DNA of 64,000 nt from Telmatactis stephensoni (GCA_029948255.1 JALIZF010001877.1:1043340-1107339); one strand, 5' to 3'; positions 32,719 through 43,569 are shown, numbered from the stretch's first letter. The notes: generated by a model from the letters alone, not told the origin. A program made the numbers and translations.

Positions 32719-33153
32719 AGGGGGTGTTTATTTACCTCCTAGCAGGTGAATCATCCTTCCTGCTATACATTTACTGCATTCTTCTTACATGGAAATTTGT
32801 GTCTTCACTTCGGGTACGAGGATCATTCTACTAAACTTCGGTTTATTTGTGTTTTCTCTTCGGGTACTAGGATCCATCCTACTGGATCATTGTGTCTCGC
32901 CGGTAGGAATATCCTAGCATTAGGAGTATGTTTCGGTCATGTACACGGAAAAAGTAGAGATACTTCGCCCAACAAGGGTTAGGAAACGCTAATGCCACTG
33001 TGGTAGTTCGGGTGACCTAGGACGAGCAATCACTCATTTCTTTGAACTCTGCTTCGAGTTGCTTCTGGCATGTCAACTAAACGTAAAAGTTGGTTCGCCT
33101 GCTAGGATGATTCTAGTGCTAGGATGATCCTAGTATCATGTAAACACTAAACA
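32719..33153. repeat. Degenerate inverted repeat with GGATGATTCTAG motifs
   Basis: GTGTTTATTTACCTCCTAGC on the left and a CATGTAAACACT end on the right are rough inverted copies. Between them, CCTGCTAGGATGATTCTAG-type blocks recur (near 32810, 32870, 33100, 33120). Probably an old MITE. Confidence 0.45.
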
Positions 33154-33813
33154 TCAAGTAAACACTGTCCAAATAGTCGGCCCTTGATGCTAACTCACCA
33201 TTACTGTGCGCACAAGGCACAAGAGCTCCAAGAAAACCAAGAGTTCGAAAATATTTTTCTCTTTGCAAGATACTAACTGAGATACAGTCCGCAGTGAAAT
33301 ATTACAATCAAACAGTTATAATTATAAATTTTGTGATTGTCACTTCCTTTAATTTCATTCAGTACACCCAAATGCACAGTACAAAAGCCAGTACATCGCT
33401 CGATTTGAAAGCCAATAGTTAGTAGTTTCTGGCCAATAAAAATGTTCAGAGAGCTATTTATTCATATAGTAAAATTTTTGAAAGCTTGTAAAAACGAAAA
33501 AAGCTTTTCTGACTAGTAAATGTTATGTAAATTATAAAAATCATCAATGTGATGTTTCAGGGTTAGTCGTGTGTAACGTGATGAACGCTTATCCAATTTG
33601 ATTTATCGGCAATAGTTTTTTAAAGGTCGTTAAAACTTGTATTTATAATAAATTATTACAATTCGTACATTAACTTGTAAAATGTGTTGCTTTTTTATAG
33701 AAGCAATACTTCGAAATTCCAAAAATAATAGTTACAATCATATACAACAGGCTGGTACTATTGCTGGCACTATTAGTGCCAAAGCGGCCTTTAAGCCCGT
33801 AAATCGGAAAACC

Positions 33814-34170
33814 CTATTTGCTTTCCACTGCCAACTCAAGCTCAAGGCGAGTTCCGGCATTTTTAATGTTTAAAAAATATGTTTTGATGTCAGTTAGGTG
33901 TCAATTATGACTCTGAATGAATTGTATAATATGCATAACTTGGTATATAATGCTAAATAATCTTTTGGAGTTTGAATTAACTCGATCATAAAAGTCTTGC
34001 CTGAAGTTTTCGCAATGTTTTCATTACAATTTTTTGGTTAATAAGTTTTATGTGCGACCCAAATTGCTTGGTTCTTGGCCATTCCTTCGTTAAACGGCTT
34101 TTTAATGACTTAGAAGAATAGTTTGACTTGAGAACCAAAAAAGATTTCCAGCTGAACGAGTTGCTCGTCC
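33814..34170. other. No recognisable gene
   Basis: AT-rich, no motifs, no clear repeats. Confidence 0.4.
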
Positions 34171-34546
34171 GTTTGATCGTTGTGGGTGGACGGACAATTC
34201 AAAAGTACGTCAGCACGACCTCATAACAGTCCACCATTTTAGGCCCGACATAGTGATTTTGGAGCTGGGTACAAACGATCTTACAGAATGTGAACCTGAA
34301 GTTATAAGTTCCGAGTTAGAAGAGCTTGTGTGAGAGTTGTTAAATATGTTTTCGGTTCGTGTAGTTGAAGTCTGCCAGGTGATACAAGAGCCTGTGAGGA
34401 CTTCAACAAAAAAACAAACAAAATGCTTTTGTTTTGCTAAATGATGGTGTCCACCTCAATACAAGTGGGCAATACAAGCTATACCGAAATTATAGAGGTG
34501 CCATGTTGAAAGCCTTCAACGTGATAAATGAAATGGATCGTCAATG
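34171..34546 (+). pseudogene. SGNH-hydrolase-like fragment
   Basis: Reads VGGRTIQKYVS, then after a frame change PDIVILELGTNDLTECEPE (the GTND block of SGNH/GDSL hydrolases), a TGA at 34331 in LV-stop-ELL, VVEVCQVI, and after another change DGVHLNTSGQYKLY followed by RNYRGAMLKAF to TGA 34544. The DGVHLN box carries the catalytic Asp and His. SGNH domains of this type accompany retroelements in several marine invertebrates; no carrier RT is adjacent. The TGA replaces what is likely a CGA Arg codon. Confidence 0.6.
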
Positions 34547-34754
34547 AAATTTTGTAAATTGATGAAAATTATTTGGATGAATTTTAATCCAATATTATTC
34601 AAAAATAATTATTCAAAATAATTTATTTATTTATATGATTATACAAAAGTATTGATTGTAAATGTGAAAAGACAAATAAATTATTGACCATTTATTGCAT
34701 ATTATATTAACATCTATTTATTCAAATTTTAACCTACTGACCAGTTATAAGTAT
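34547..34754. other. AT-rich spacer
   Basis: ATTTATTT repeats; leads into the minisatellite. Confidence 0.5.
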
Positions 34755-35190
34755 TACCAACCAATTTGTTGTTGGTTATTTATTTATTTACTATTCCAAC
34801 CAATGTGTTGTTGGAAATTAAATGTATATATGGATTATTTATTCCAACCAATGTGTTGTTGGATTTTTGACCAACCAATGTGCTGTTGGTTATTTATTTA
34901 TTTACTATTCCAACCAATGTGTTGTTGGACTTTTAACCAACCAATGTGCTGTTGGTTATTTATTTATTTACTATTCCAACCAATGTGCTGTTGGATTTTT
35001 AACCAACCAATGTGCTGTTGGTTATTTATTTATTTACTATTCCAACCAATGTGCTGTTGGATTTTTAACCAACCAATGTGCTGTTGGTTATTTATTTATT
35101 TACTATTCCAACCAATGTGCTGTTGGATTTTAACCAACCAATGTGCTGTTGGTTATTTGTTTTTATTCCAACCAATGTGTTGTTGGATTT
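34755..35190. repeat. 66-bp minisatellite, about six units
   Basis: The unit is ATTCCAACCAATGTGCTGTT, GGATTTTTAACCAACCAATG, TGCTGTTGGTTATTTATTTA, TTTACT. Each unit has two CCAAC-9-GTTGG small hairpins. Because 66 is a multiple of three, two plus frames stay open for 173 and 103 codons (repeat peptides QPMCCWLFIYLLF and NQCAVGYLFIYYS). I regard these as by-products, as no start context or domain supports a gene. Later units are most alike. Confidence 0.85.
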
Positions 35191-35256
35191 TATTTATTGA
35201 AACGGCGACTGTGTAATATTTCCAGTCTGCCAATATTAAAAAGTACATAGAGAATA

Positions 35257-35395
35257 CTTCATGGAAAGTGCGCGCGTACGGTTTTTATTCACGAGTTGTG
35301 AAGTATCATAAAACGAACGAGCGAGGAATGAGCGAGTGAGTTTTATGATACAAAACAACGAGTGAATAAAAACGGTACAAAGCACTTTCCATGGT
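35257..35395. repeat. 139-bp imperfect hairpin (foldback or MITE)
   Basis: CATGGAAAGTGCGCGCGTAC and GGTTTTTATTCACGAGTTG on the left, through GAAGTATCATAAAAC, are complementary to GTTTTATGATACAAAACAAC and GAGTGAATAAAAACGGTAC on the right, ending AAAGCACTTTCCATGG. The centre ACGAACGAGCGAGGAATGAG is GC-richer. Arms about 58 bases. Confidence 0.75.
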
Positions 35396-36091
35396 GTTTT
35401 CTGTTTATCATATACAAATCGAGATTTCTATAAATTTTTGTCGTTTTGCTGTGAATATGGATATTGCTTTTCCACGGTCAAGATTTTGATTTCAAAAGCA
35501 CAAAAATCTCTAGAAAACAAAGTTTAAATAACAAACAGACGTCAAACCAAAACAAAACTAATATGTATTTGTATCTAATGTGAATTACAGTATAAAATTA
35601 TAATTCTTTTCAGTGTAACTTGGACTTTTTGCTCACTGACAGGTGTTTGTTTACAAAACGAGCAAAGACAATGCGAAGAATTTGAGTTCATTCAAATTAA
35701 GACAAACTTACGGTCAAATTCACGCCCGTTAAACATACCTGGCGTTTCAAATGTCCCTCAAAACTTGAAATAAATTATCTTGAACTGGATTTATCAGTGT
35801 TTTTCTCCAAGCTTTTGTTGAAAGAGCTCATTTGGACTAAATGTCCATTCAGCGACTCTGAAACTGCCGGCCGTGAATCCTCCTTCGCTCTTGCCGCAGC
35901 ACATCGTGGTTTTGAAAATCTTTTTCCCCATAGAGCTCTTATTTTGCATGACATCGATGACTTTAATTTGTGATGAATGACCTTATCTGCTTGAATTCTT
36001 ACTGAATAAAGATTAATTGAACGGCTACAACGAACTTTGTTTTGTATAAAAGAGGCGAATCTTGCTGGTTTATTTTCGTCTCAAACGAAGT
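35396..36091. other. No recognisable gene
   Basis: Contains AT-rich and short motif-free ORFs only. Confidence 0.4.
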
Positions 36092-36190
36092 AACTCCTGA
36101 TTGGACGTATCATTTTTCTCACATGTGAAAAAAAGCTGTACGCAGCTTCTGATTGGATGTATTGTTTTTCTCACACGTGAAAAATCGATA
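36092..36190 (+). repeat. Short tandem repeat upstream of the DIRS-type gag
   Basis: TCCTGATTGGACGTATCATT with TTTCTCACATGTGAAAAA recurs as TTCTGATTGGATGTATTGTT with TTTCTCACACGTGAAAAA, and a third partial TTTCTAATTGG follows. CACRTGAAAA could be a promoter element of the retroelement. Confidence 0.5.
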
Positions 36191-36369
36191 CGTGCTTTCT
36201 AATTGGGGGAGATTGGTAAACAAAATTTATTGAAAATTTATTGAATGGCTTTTCTGTGAGTAAATCTCAATATGTATATGATAAACATTATTCATGCAAG
36301 TCCATGACAACAGCTTCTATGCTTGAACCACGTTTAGTGTTTGTCATATTTGTTGTATATTGCAGAAAA

Positions 36370-37155
36370 ATGGAAACCAGAAGAAGTAGTAGAAAACGTA
36401 AAGCTCCAGCGCATCTTCAAGAGACAGAGAAACAACAGAAGAGGACAGAAGTGGTTACATTGGAAGCAAAACAGATGGAAGATCTTGTGAAAAAAGTGAC
36501 AGAGTCAGTGTTGGTGTCACTGCAATCAGGTGGCAATCAGGTTTCAAATAATCATGATATTGTACATGTGGTTGAGGAGTCAAACCCAAAGGCAGTAGAT
36601 GCTGTACAGGGGTCGGTGTCTGCTGTCCTTGAAAGCATCTCTGGTGAATTACCTGCCGTCCCATTAGTGATGGGTAACACAAACGACAAACCTGGGTCAG
36701 TCTTTGTGTCCTCTAGTATACCACTGGGAACAAGGGTACCAGCAAAAATTAAAGCTAAAATATTATCAAATGAGTACATTGATTTTGGTTCACTTTTAAC
36801 CAAATCAGTTAATGATAACAAAGGTTATCACCTGTGCTTCAATGAGGCCAGTAAGGGCAGTACTTCAGGTTTGTCAGCCATTACTTTAGAGCCAAAAGTT
36901 AAGAATAAGTTCATACAAAACATATATGTTTGGACTTCAGCTTTTCAAGTCTTTGTAGCTATATATACTGAAAAGTTTTCGTCTGAGGCTCCAGGGTTAA
37001 TGAAATATGGTGACACAATAAGGGATCTTGCATCACGTGGTTTTAATTGGAGATTTTATGATGAAAGTTTTAGATATTTAAGACAAGGAGATCCCCAAAC
37101 TTTCCCATGGGGCTCCACTCATTCAGAGTTGTGGATTCGTTCACAACCATCTTAA
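36370..37155 (+). CDS. DIRS-type Gag-like protein
   Basis: The start is taken as METRRSSRKRKAPAHLQET at 36370, directly after an acceptor-like TATATTGCAG; the upstream extension is likely intron. About 262 residues. A basic N-terminus is followed by a helix and then the conserved C-terminal domain: SSIPLGTRVPAKIKAKI, YIDFGSLL, AFQVFVAIYTEKFSSEAPGL, GFNWRFYDESFRYLRQ, FPWGSTHSELWIRSQ. This domain is shared by the first ORF of DIRS/YR retroelements in animals. It ends with a TAA where the zinc knuckle would follow, so the C-terminus is cut by the internal deletion. Confidence 0.75.
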   Translation: METRRSSRKRKAPAHLQETEKQQKRTEVVTLEAKQMEDLVKKVTESVLVSLQSGGNQVSNNHDIVHVVEESNPKAVDAVQGSVSAVLESISGELPAVPLVMGNTNDKPGSVFVSSSIPLGTRVPAKIKAKILSNEYIDFGSLLTKSVNDNKGYHLCFNEASKGSTSGLSAITLEPKVKNKFIQNIYVWTSAFQVFVAIYTEKFSSEAPGLMKYGDTIRDLASRGFNWRFYDESFRYLRQGDPQTFPWGSTHSELWIRSQPS

Positions 37156-37199
37156 TTTACGTCATAAAATCAACAGCAGCCAAAACTTGAATAACAGCA

Positions 37200-37620
37200 A
37201 ACATAACAGCTTTGGAGCAATTTTTGGAAAACACTGGTGCTATGGTGAATGGCCCATGAGTGGAAAAATAGAAACATAGCGATTTTAGAGTTTTATCCTA
37301 TTATGCTCAGTCTTTTACTATGGGGTAATAAAATGCAAAATCAGTGTATTGTTTTCTTCACTGACAATGAAGCATTGATTCATGTGATTAACAAATGCAC
37401 CTGCAAGGACAAGATACTTATGATCTTTGTACGTAAATTAGTTTTGGTGTGCCTGGAAAACAATATTTTGTTTAAAGCTCAGCATGTTTCTGGAGTTAAG
37501 AATTGTCTTGCAGATCATTATCTCGTTTGCAGATTCAAAGATTTCATCGACTAGCACCATCGAATTGCGACAAGTTCCCCACAATACCACCAGGAATTGC
37601 TCCCATTGAATTGGCACCTT
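37200..37620 (+). pseudogene. DIRS-type RNase H fragment
   Basis: Reads NSFGAIFGKHWCYGEWP, then after a one-base shift HEWKNRNIAILEFYPIM (Glu helix), CIVFFTDNEALIHVINKCTC (Asp), FVRKLVLVCLENNILFKA and QHVSGVKNCLADHYLV. The RT that should lie between gag and this domain is missing. The end, LAPSNCDKFPTIPP, leads to the YR. Confidence 0.75.
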
Positions 37621-37634
37621 AGTTCATAGGTTGT

Positions 37635-37960
37635 TGTCTTCAAGCTTGCAAAGATCTTCATTACCAACATATCAAAGACCATGGTTTTTATTTAGACAGT
37701 TTCATTTAAGTGTTTTTGATAACATAGTATGCACGATTCTAGTTGACTCAACAACTTTGGCTTTGTTCATACCATATTTATTTGAAATGCCATAGAAATG
37801 ATATCAGCAGGTACAAGGGTCATAGTTTTTGAATTGGTGCTGCAACTTATGTAGCACAGCATGGTCTATCAAATTCTAGCATACGGATAAGGTTGTTGGG
37901 TCGCTGGAAGTCAGAGGCATAAAAAATATATTAGAATAAATTCTGCACCTTCTATTTATT
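37635..37960 (+). pseudogene. DIRS-type tyrosine recombinase remnant
   Basis: N-terminal core-binding piece LQRSSLPTYQRPWFLFRQF; then most of the middle is lost. The C-terminal piece reads RYKGHSF, TGA (37830), IGAATYVAQHGLSNSSIRIR, LLGRWKSEA and, after a stop, KKYIRIN. These are the box-II H-x-x-R region (His kept, the Arg codon now TGA), the RWKS motif and the catalytic Tyr in YIR. With gag and RNase H this shows an internally deleted DIRS-type element. Confidence 0.7.
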
Positions 37961-40596
37961 TAAATAGACTATTTTGAAGATGTTAGAGTTTGCTAGCAGG
38001 GCAGTAACCTCTACTCTTCGAACACTGATATATGCCACAGCTAGCAGGGGCAGCGGTGGTTCTTGTTCTTTAATTTCATGTGTCTTGATTATTGATATTC
38101 ATTTAATGTGTATTATATAACTGCAAGAAAGTTCAATGTGTTCTTGGGTGGGGCTGCCCCTTGTACCAAGGGGCTTTGGCGGTTTTTGCCCTCACCTTCG
38201 CTGGGCAACACAAAAAATTTGTCTTGTAATAAATTAGTATGAATTTGCATACTTATGGTTTCTTAAATAAATCGGCTATGCTTTTGCATAGCCATATTTT
38301 AGCCATACACTGGTATGATGTGTTGTCCCTTGCGAACGCAGCTGCGCCCACATTGTGCTTTCTTGCTTTGTCATTTGACACACTGATCAACTTTTAAGGC
38401 ATAAAAAGATTTAAGGAAAATCTGGGTTAGAAAAAGCTTTACAGTCACTGTATTTTATCTGACCTAGACTCAACTTGAATCTATTGTTTTTTTGGTTTAA
38501 TCATTCCAATTTGGGAAAGTAAAGTCTATTGAGCACTCTGTACATGTGCATGTTAAATGTCTGTGTAAATAGTAATTGTCCCATCAAAATGGTACATGCA
38601 AAAATCTGAATTGGTTTGCCTAAGCTATTAAAATAGACCTGCAAACTTTGGCATCCTTGATTACATTGTTAGAGCATAATCTTGGACTGCTCTACAACAC
38701 CCTTGATGTAAGAGGATGGAGAAGGAGTGAATCAAAAAAAAAAGTTGGGAAAGGCTAGTAGCCATTCAGGGCAATCAAAGTGTGAATTAATTTTTGCAAC
38801 TGCAAACATTTGGCATAGCCATTATTGTCAAAAGCCAATTAGCCATTCACTTCAATCTCTGTTTTCTTTTTATCCTTCTCCCTTTCCCTTTCTCCCTAGA
38901 TCCTTGAGGATGACACTGCAAAATCTAATGAGTATATACACAGTAGAATTCAATTAATAATAGTTTTTCCTGACTTCTTTTTAAATTTCTCATTGAAGAA
39001 AATTGATGGCTGCGACTTCTCCAGCATAACATCTACAAATGGTGTAAAAAATATTAGCCTCGGGGTGTTTTCAAAACGTTTGCAAAAAAAAAAAGAATTA
39101 CAAAACTCTTCCATTGAGCCAAATAAAAGAGCCCTTGGTAATGGCAAAAAAAACTGGATCCTCATAGAATTGAGATCCTAAAAAGTAAGTAAAGGGCATT
39201 ATACATTGCTTTTTGTTACTGAAGTCTCTCACATTATTTTATTGTTTTGCCCTCAGGCCAAAACGTTACTGTATTTGGTTTGCTAGCCCATAATTATTGG
39301 CACATCTGTCAATTAGCTGTCATACTTTTATAACACATCAAATTATATGTCACATTCTTTTCACATGGAAATTGTTGGTGAAAACCTATCAAAAAATTAT
39401 ATTTGACGTGCCTGTCACCGACATCCAATCACATGAAAGGAAGCGCTAAAACGTTTTGCAAAGGTTGTGTTGTCTAATGTTTATTTGACCATGGGAACAC
39501 CCCTTTCTGATTGGTCGGGAATCATAACACATCATAACATTGTAACAATCATACACACCCTTTTTATCACTTTTTAGAAATTAGCCAATCTGGCATTTAT
39601 AATAGTCACTAGAAATTTTATGGCAAAATTGTCTATAAATCACACGGATTTGTAGGATTTACAGCCCTAAACTAAAGCTAGGCTTTTTATCGAGGTTTGT
39701 TGCATTGCTACATTGTTTAAAAACTTTCTGCTTAGTTGAGTTACAATGAATCCCGCTAATATTAATAAACAAATTTGATTTTAAGTTTACATTTTTCTTT
39801 GCAAGTTAGAACGCCAAGTCTCTTTGAAGCAATATAGGCTTGTTGGCTTTGAAACTAAAAATATTTCTTATTTCAATAGCAAATAAACAGTTCCCTATTT
39901 AATAAAAAAACATGTTCAATAAAATATATTATCTGAAATCTTCAAATCAGATGCACAAATTATTTTAATGGCATTTTGGCAGTAATCAGCTTTCAGAAGG
40001 GAATTATATTGTAAACAAAATAAATTGCCAATTCAATGTCTTAATGTAATAAAAAAAGTTATGAAAGTACAAAATGCACATGTAAGAAACTGTCTAACGT
40101 ATAGTGAATAATGCTGTATTTTTCAATTTTGGCTTTTGTAGGAGCTGTAACACTCAAGTTTGGAGAGTCAGTATTCAACAAAAAATGGAAATCAATTAGA
40201 CAGTCTTTTAATCAAAAGTGCATTGAAGTAAAAAACAAAGGCATTAAAAGTTAAATACAAAGTAAAATAGAATGGAAACTTTCAAGGGCACTCTAGTTTT
40301 CAAAATCAATTTACTTTTAGCCTGACTTTGTTAGATTTTCCAAGCACTTTCAAATCCTGCAGTTTAAACTTCAATAAAATTTGTTTTAAATTGAAATGGA
40401 TATTTAGTGTTTCTGTGTTTGTTGTTGTTTTGATGACTTTTATTATTTCATGTGTTAACTTGATATTTATTTTTGTTGGTGTTGACTAGCTTTTTTTTTA
40501 CGGGGAAGAGATTCATATAGTAAAGACTGAACAGCTTTGTCCAATTCTTAACAATAATGATTTCAAAAATAGAAAAATGAATAAATGAATAAATAA
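37961..40596. other. No recognisable gene
   Basis: 2.6 kb of AT-rich sequence. Short ORFs carry no known motif. A small hairpin GCCCC-TTGTACCAA-GGGGC sits at about 38155, and poly-A tracts near 38722 and 39085. Nothing else could be supported. Confidence 0.4.
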
Positions 40597-40845
40597 GATT
40601 CTATAAGATCTTGCAAGATTCTTATAGGATATAGATTTCTTACTGTTGAAAGATTCTTATAAGAATCCTTATAAGATCTTACAAGATCCGTTGTAAGATC
40701 TTATAAAAATCTTGTAAGGATCTTGTAAGATCTTCGAAAAATCTTGTATGATCTTCCAACAAATTCGTAAGATATTGTAAGATTCATGTAAGATTTTGAA
40801 AATCATATAAAATCTTACAAGAATCTTATAAGATCTTATACAGTA
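40597..40845. repeat. Cryptic simple repeat of AAGATCTTRYAAGATT
   Basis: Irregular repeats of CTTGTAAGATCTTATAAGAT and its inverted form over 250 bases. It is self-complementary and can fold in many ways. A minus-strand ORF across it (IRSYKILVRFYMIFKILH) is a repeat artefact. It abuts the left end of the Tc1-like element. Confidence 0.75.
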
Positions 40846-41970
40846 CTGCTCGAAATCATTGAGGCATAAAACATGTCTGTCACGCATTCGGTAAACACGG
40901 TTAAAACGCAAATGAACCATGTTCTGTCCGCGAATGAACCTTCGTTGTCTTCCATATTAAAGGATACCCTGTGGCTCAGCATTTCAAGAAGTTCAAAACT
41001 GGCCTTACGCTGTGATAAATCGAGCCCGGTCCACCCATCAGTCATTCTCGATCAATATTTCAACTTTATAGACACGAAAATGGAAGAAAACAATGAACTG
41101 ACAACCACAGGTATGTAAAAATATGTATTTGTTTTTTATATCTTTTGAATTCTGATATTTAGAATATTATTTTCATGATTTGTTTTTTAGGACTACAACA
41201 ATTACTACACAAGACTTTCAACATTTCTCCATCAGTGTCTGTAATAAAGAAAGTCCAATATAAACTTGGCTGGGTGAAGCGTGGGCCAAAATATTGCCAA
41301 GCAGTGAGGGAGGCAAATTGTATCAAACGTTTTGAGTTTTTCCAAAAATGTGAGCAAAATAGAGAAGCGTTTGACGATGTGATTTTTACGGATGAATCGA
41401 GCATTTGGCTCAGAAAACGTGCTAAAGTTGGTTTCCGTAAAAAAATGGATGCCTTCCAAACTCAAACCAAAAGTGAAGCATCCTTACGAAGTACATATCT
41501 GAACTAGATTTTCTAAACGTTGTGCTATGCAAATTATTTTCACAGGCATCATGGAGAAGTTCTTCTTTGTTAACAACATTCTCCATGATACCTTACTGCC
41601 ATTTATAAGAGAGAGGTTTCCTGATGGTCACAGGTTTCAACAAGATAATGATCCAAAACAAAGAAAGAATAGTCAGTTATAGTATGAGATGATTCTTTAT
41701 TTTCATGATTTTTTATTTGGTTGATTTTAGGTAAATTAGCTATGCAATTCATCGAGGACAATGACGTCAGCTGGGCCACTCCAGCTGAAAGCCCCGACCT
41801 GAACCCCATTGAGATGCTTTGGCATGAGATGAAGCACTTTCTCCACAAAGATGTCAAGCCAAACAACAAGGAAGAGCTTCTGAACGGCATCCAACAGTTT
41901 TGGAGTACAGTTACCCCAGAGAAGTGCCAGTGTTACATTGGACACCTCAAAAAAGTCGTCCCAAAGGTCA
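40840..41970 (+). pseudogene. Tc1/mariner-like transposase, broken
   Basis: A DDE cut-and-paste transposase. A TIR-like ACAGTACTGCTCGAAATCAT lies at 40844 after a TA. Coding pieces: HPSVILDQYFNFIDTKMEEN; a GT-AG gap 41111-41190; LQQLLHKTFNISPSVSVIKK; KLGWVKRGPKYCQAVREAN; FDDVIFTDESSIWL (first Asp); a frameshift in the A run at 41443; VKHPYEVHI with TGA for Trp; FTGIMEKFFFVNNIL; FPDGHRFQQDNDPK (second Asp); a non-coding gap 41665-41732; KLAMQFIEDNDVSW; and TPAESPDLNPIEMLWHEMKH (third acidic). The N-terminal DNA-binding domain is absent. The right TIR was not found. The second gap lacks a GT donor, so it is more likely an insertion than an intron. Confidence 0.8.
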
Positions 41971-42285
41971 GATCTAGATATCACAGAGATAAAACCAATT
42001 AAATCTCATGGAAAACAAAATATCGAAGATTGTATGGCTGCAACGCTTCAAACAACTATCAAAGATCACAACAACAAGTATGTCAAAGATCTATTAAAGA
42101 AATCAAAAGATTATTGTGCAACCGAGCTTGTACGAATGATGGTAGTAAATGAGCCAGTACCTGAACATGGTGTGGATTTTAGATCCAATGACTGCATTAT
42201 GAGAATTGTCACGTGTCATAACAGCTATAAGAACAACATCAACGTGGCTGCCAAAGAACTTTTTTGCCTCGGATGTGAAATCCAG
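41971..42285 (+). CDS. Exon-like segment, unidentified
   Basis: Follows AAGGTCAG and ends TGTGAAATCCAG before GTTAGT, so both splice signals are present. Reads DLDITEIKPIKSHGKQNIED, then TTIKDHNNKYVKDLLKKSKD and ends ELFCLGCEIQ. Hydrophilic, helical. It directly abuts the Tc1-like C-terminus, so it may be an exon disrupted by the transposon. Family not recognised. Confidence 0.35.
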
Positions 42286-42533
42286 GTTAGTGGGAATGGA
42301 TGGTTTGATTTTCTCTTTTTTAAGTTATTAAAAGTGCTTTCATTTTATTTTAAGGTCACTGAAGGGAACCAACACTTATCTTTTGGTAATTTGGTATTAC
42401 ATCGGAATTTTCTGTAGTTCTGTAGCATCTCTGTGAACAAGAATCAAGTACGCAGCAACTGTCACACATTTTCTGGCTATCTGGCACAATTATATACACA
42501 GACATCCTCAGTATACCTTACGCCATAACTTTA

Positions 42534-42794
42534 TTACCCAACAAATATACAAAGACATGCTGCTTTCATGCCATCCTGATCGTCTGCTACATGCCTGATA
42601 ATTTTCCTGGTAAGAATGTAATCTGGAGCTGTGTGGATCAGATGTCGTCGACGACTTTTGGAGCAAGAATGGCCAATGGGCGGGTAACCATCACAACTAC
42701 AATTGTGGCGATCTTCGACGAAACACATCGCACATGATCCGCTTAGAACACATTCGCGTTGATTCAAATGCCCCAGATTTTGCAAAATACCATC
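42534..42794 (-). CDS. Cys-rich exon, unidentified
   Basis: Minus-strand segment after an acceptor TTTCTTGTTTAG (AG at 42796-42795) to a stop at 42534. It reads ECVLSGSCAMCFVEDRHNCS, CDGYPPIGHSCSKSRRRHLI and KIIRHVADDQDGM. Eight Cys are spread through about 80 residues, with a CxxxxxCxxC start, which suggests a zinc-binding or disulphide-rich module. No known family was recognised. It could be host or element-borne. Confidence 0.4.
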   Translation of the reverse strand, partial: DGILQNLGHLNQRECVLSGSCAMCFVEDRHNCSCDGYPPIGHSCSKSRRRHLIHTAPDYILTRKIIRHVADDQDGMKAACLCIFVG

Positions 42795-43349
42795 CTAAAC
42801 AAGAAAGCATTTGGTCTAAGCAGTATGAAGACGGATATCATTACTGCCTTTTAATCAGAATTGGCCCTTTCAATATTATGTAGAGGGTCAAATTGTCCCC
42901 TTTCCAAAGAATTTAAGCACATTTTTTTTGTTTTTGATCCATTTGTTATGCGAAACAAATGCGCCATGTTCATGATCAGCCGGGAGAAGACTGGGTCGAG
43001 TCACATGGTGAGTTGAGTTGGCAATCACTGCACTGGCCTGTTTACATTCCCCGGTTAAATACATGTCAAAACGAAAGAAAATTAGAACAATTACTAGTTT
43101 TTTACTCGTGCCCAGGCCTTTAGGCCAGGAACGAGTTATAAACTGCAAATGTTTTTTTTTTTTTTTTTCGTCCTCAGCTACTTCTGATTGGTTCGTCCTG
43201 AGGCACTTCTGATTTGTTAAAAACATAAAAAAACAATGCCCTTCATTCATCACCTGTAAGCGCGTGCAACTCATGCTTCGTAGTGAACGCCAGTCAGGAA
43301 CTTTAGGAATGCAAGATGGCCGACTACAAAGAAAATAGCTTTCAGAGAC
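42795..43349. other. Spacer before the Ngaro-like element
   Basis: Contains a hairpin CTCGTGCCCAGGCC-TTTA-GGCCAGGAACGAG at about 43107-43137 and a T17 run near 43150. No gene seen. Confidence 0.5.
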
Positions 43350-43556
43350 ATGATGCTTTCCAACGTAACAACGTGCAGTTGGAAAGCATTTTCATTACGG
43401 TTCTGAGTTGATTGTGTATTTTCTCATGAAAATTCCATTATTGTCAGTTAACGCATCATTTAATATGCTAATCCATTAGTATTTAAGAAGTCGAGTTGTT
43501 AAGAACTTTCTCTCGCTTGCTGAACAGCCTCCACAAAGATAGTGACCAAACTGAGT
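43350..43556 (+). repeat. A1 repeat of the Ngaro-like element, with promoter
   Basis: ATGATGCTTTCCAACGTAAC to GTGACCAAACTGAGT. Contains TATTTAAG at about 43481, a TATA-like box some 90 bases before the gag ATG. Near-identical to A2. Confidence 0.9.
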
Positions 43557-43569
43557 TAGAAGTATCGTC

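Larger units (their letters stand above)
31755..33813. repeat. Inverted-repeat pair TTCCGATTTACGGGCTTTGG bounding about 2 kb
   Basis: The left arm, TTCCGATTTACGGGCTTTGG then CACTAATAGTGCC (31755-31787), is the reverse complement of the right arm at about 33766-33812, which has about 12 extra bases. The tip GGCACTAATAGTGCC is itself a 15-base near-palindrome. This may bound an old MITE-like or foldback element. The interior includes a MITE at 32363 and a repeat region at 32719. Confidence 0.5.

Noticed and set aside
34695..35216. 173-residue Cys/Trp-rich repetitive protein
   Set aside because: The frame is open only because the repeat unit is 66 bp; a second frame is open over the same units, and there is no start context or domain.
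40669..40920. Minus-strand ORF of IRSYKILVRFY repeats
   Set aside because: Translation of the AAGATCTT simple repeat, not a gene.
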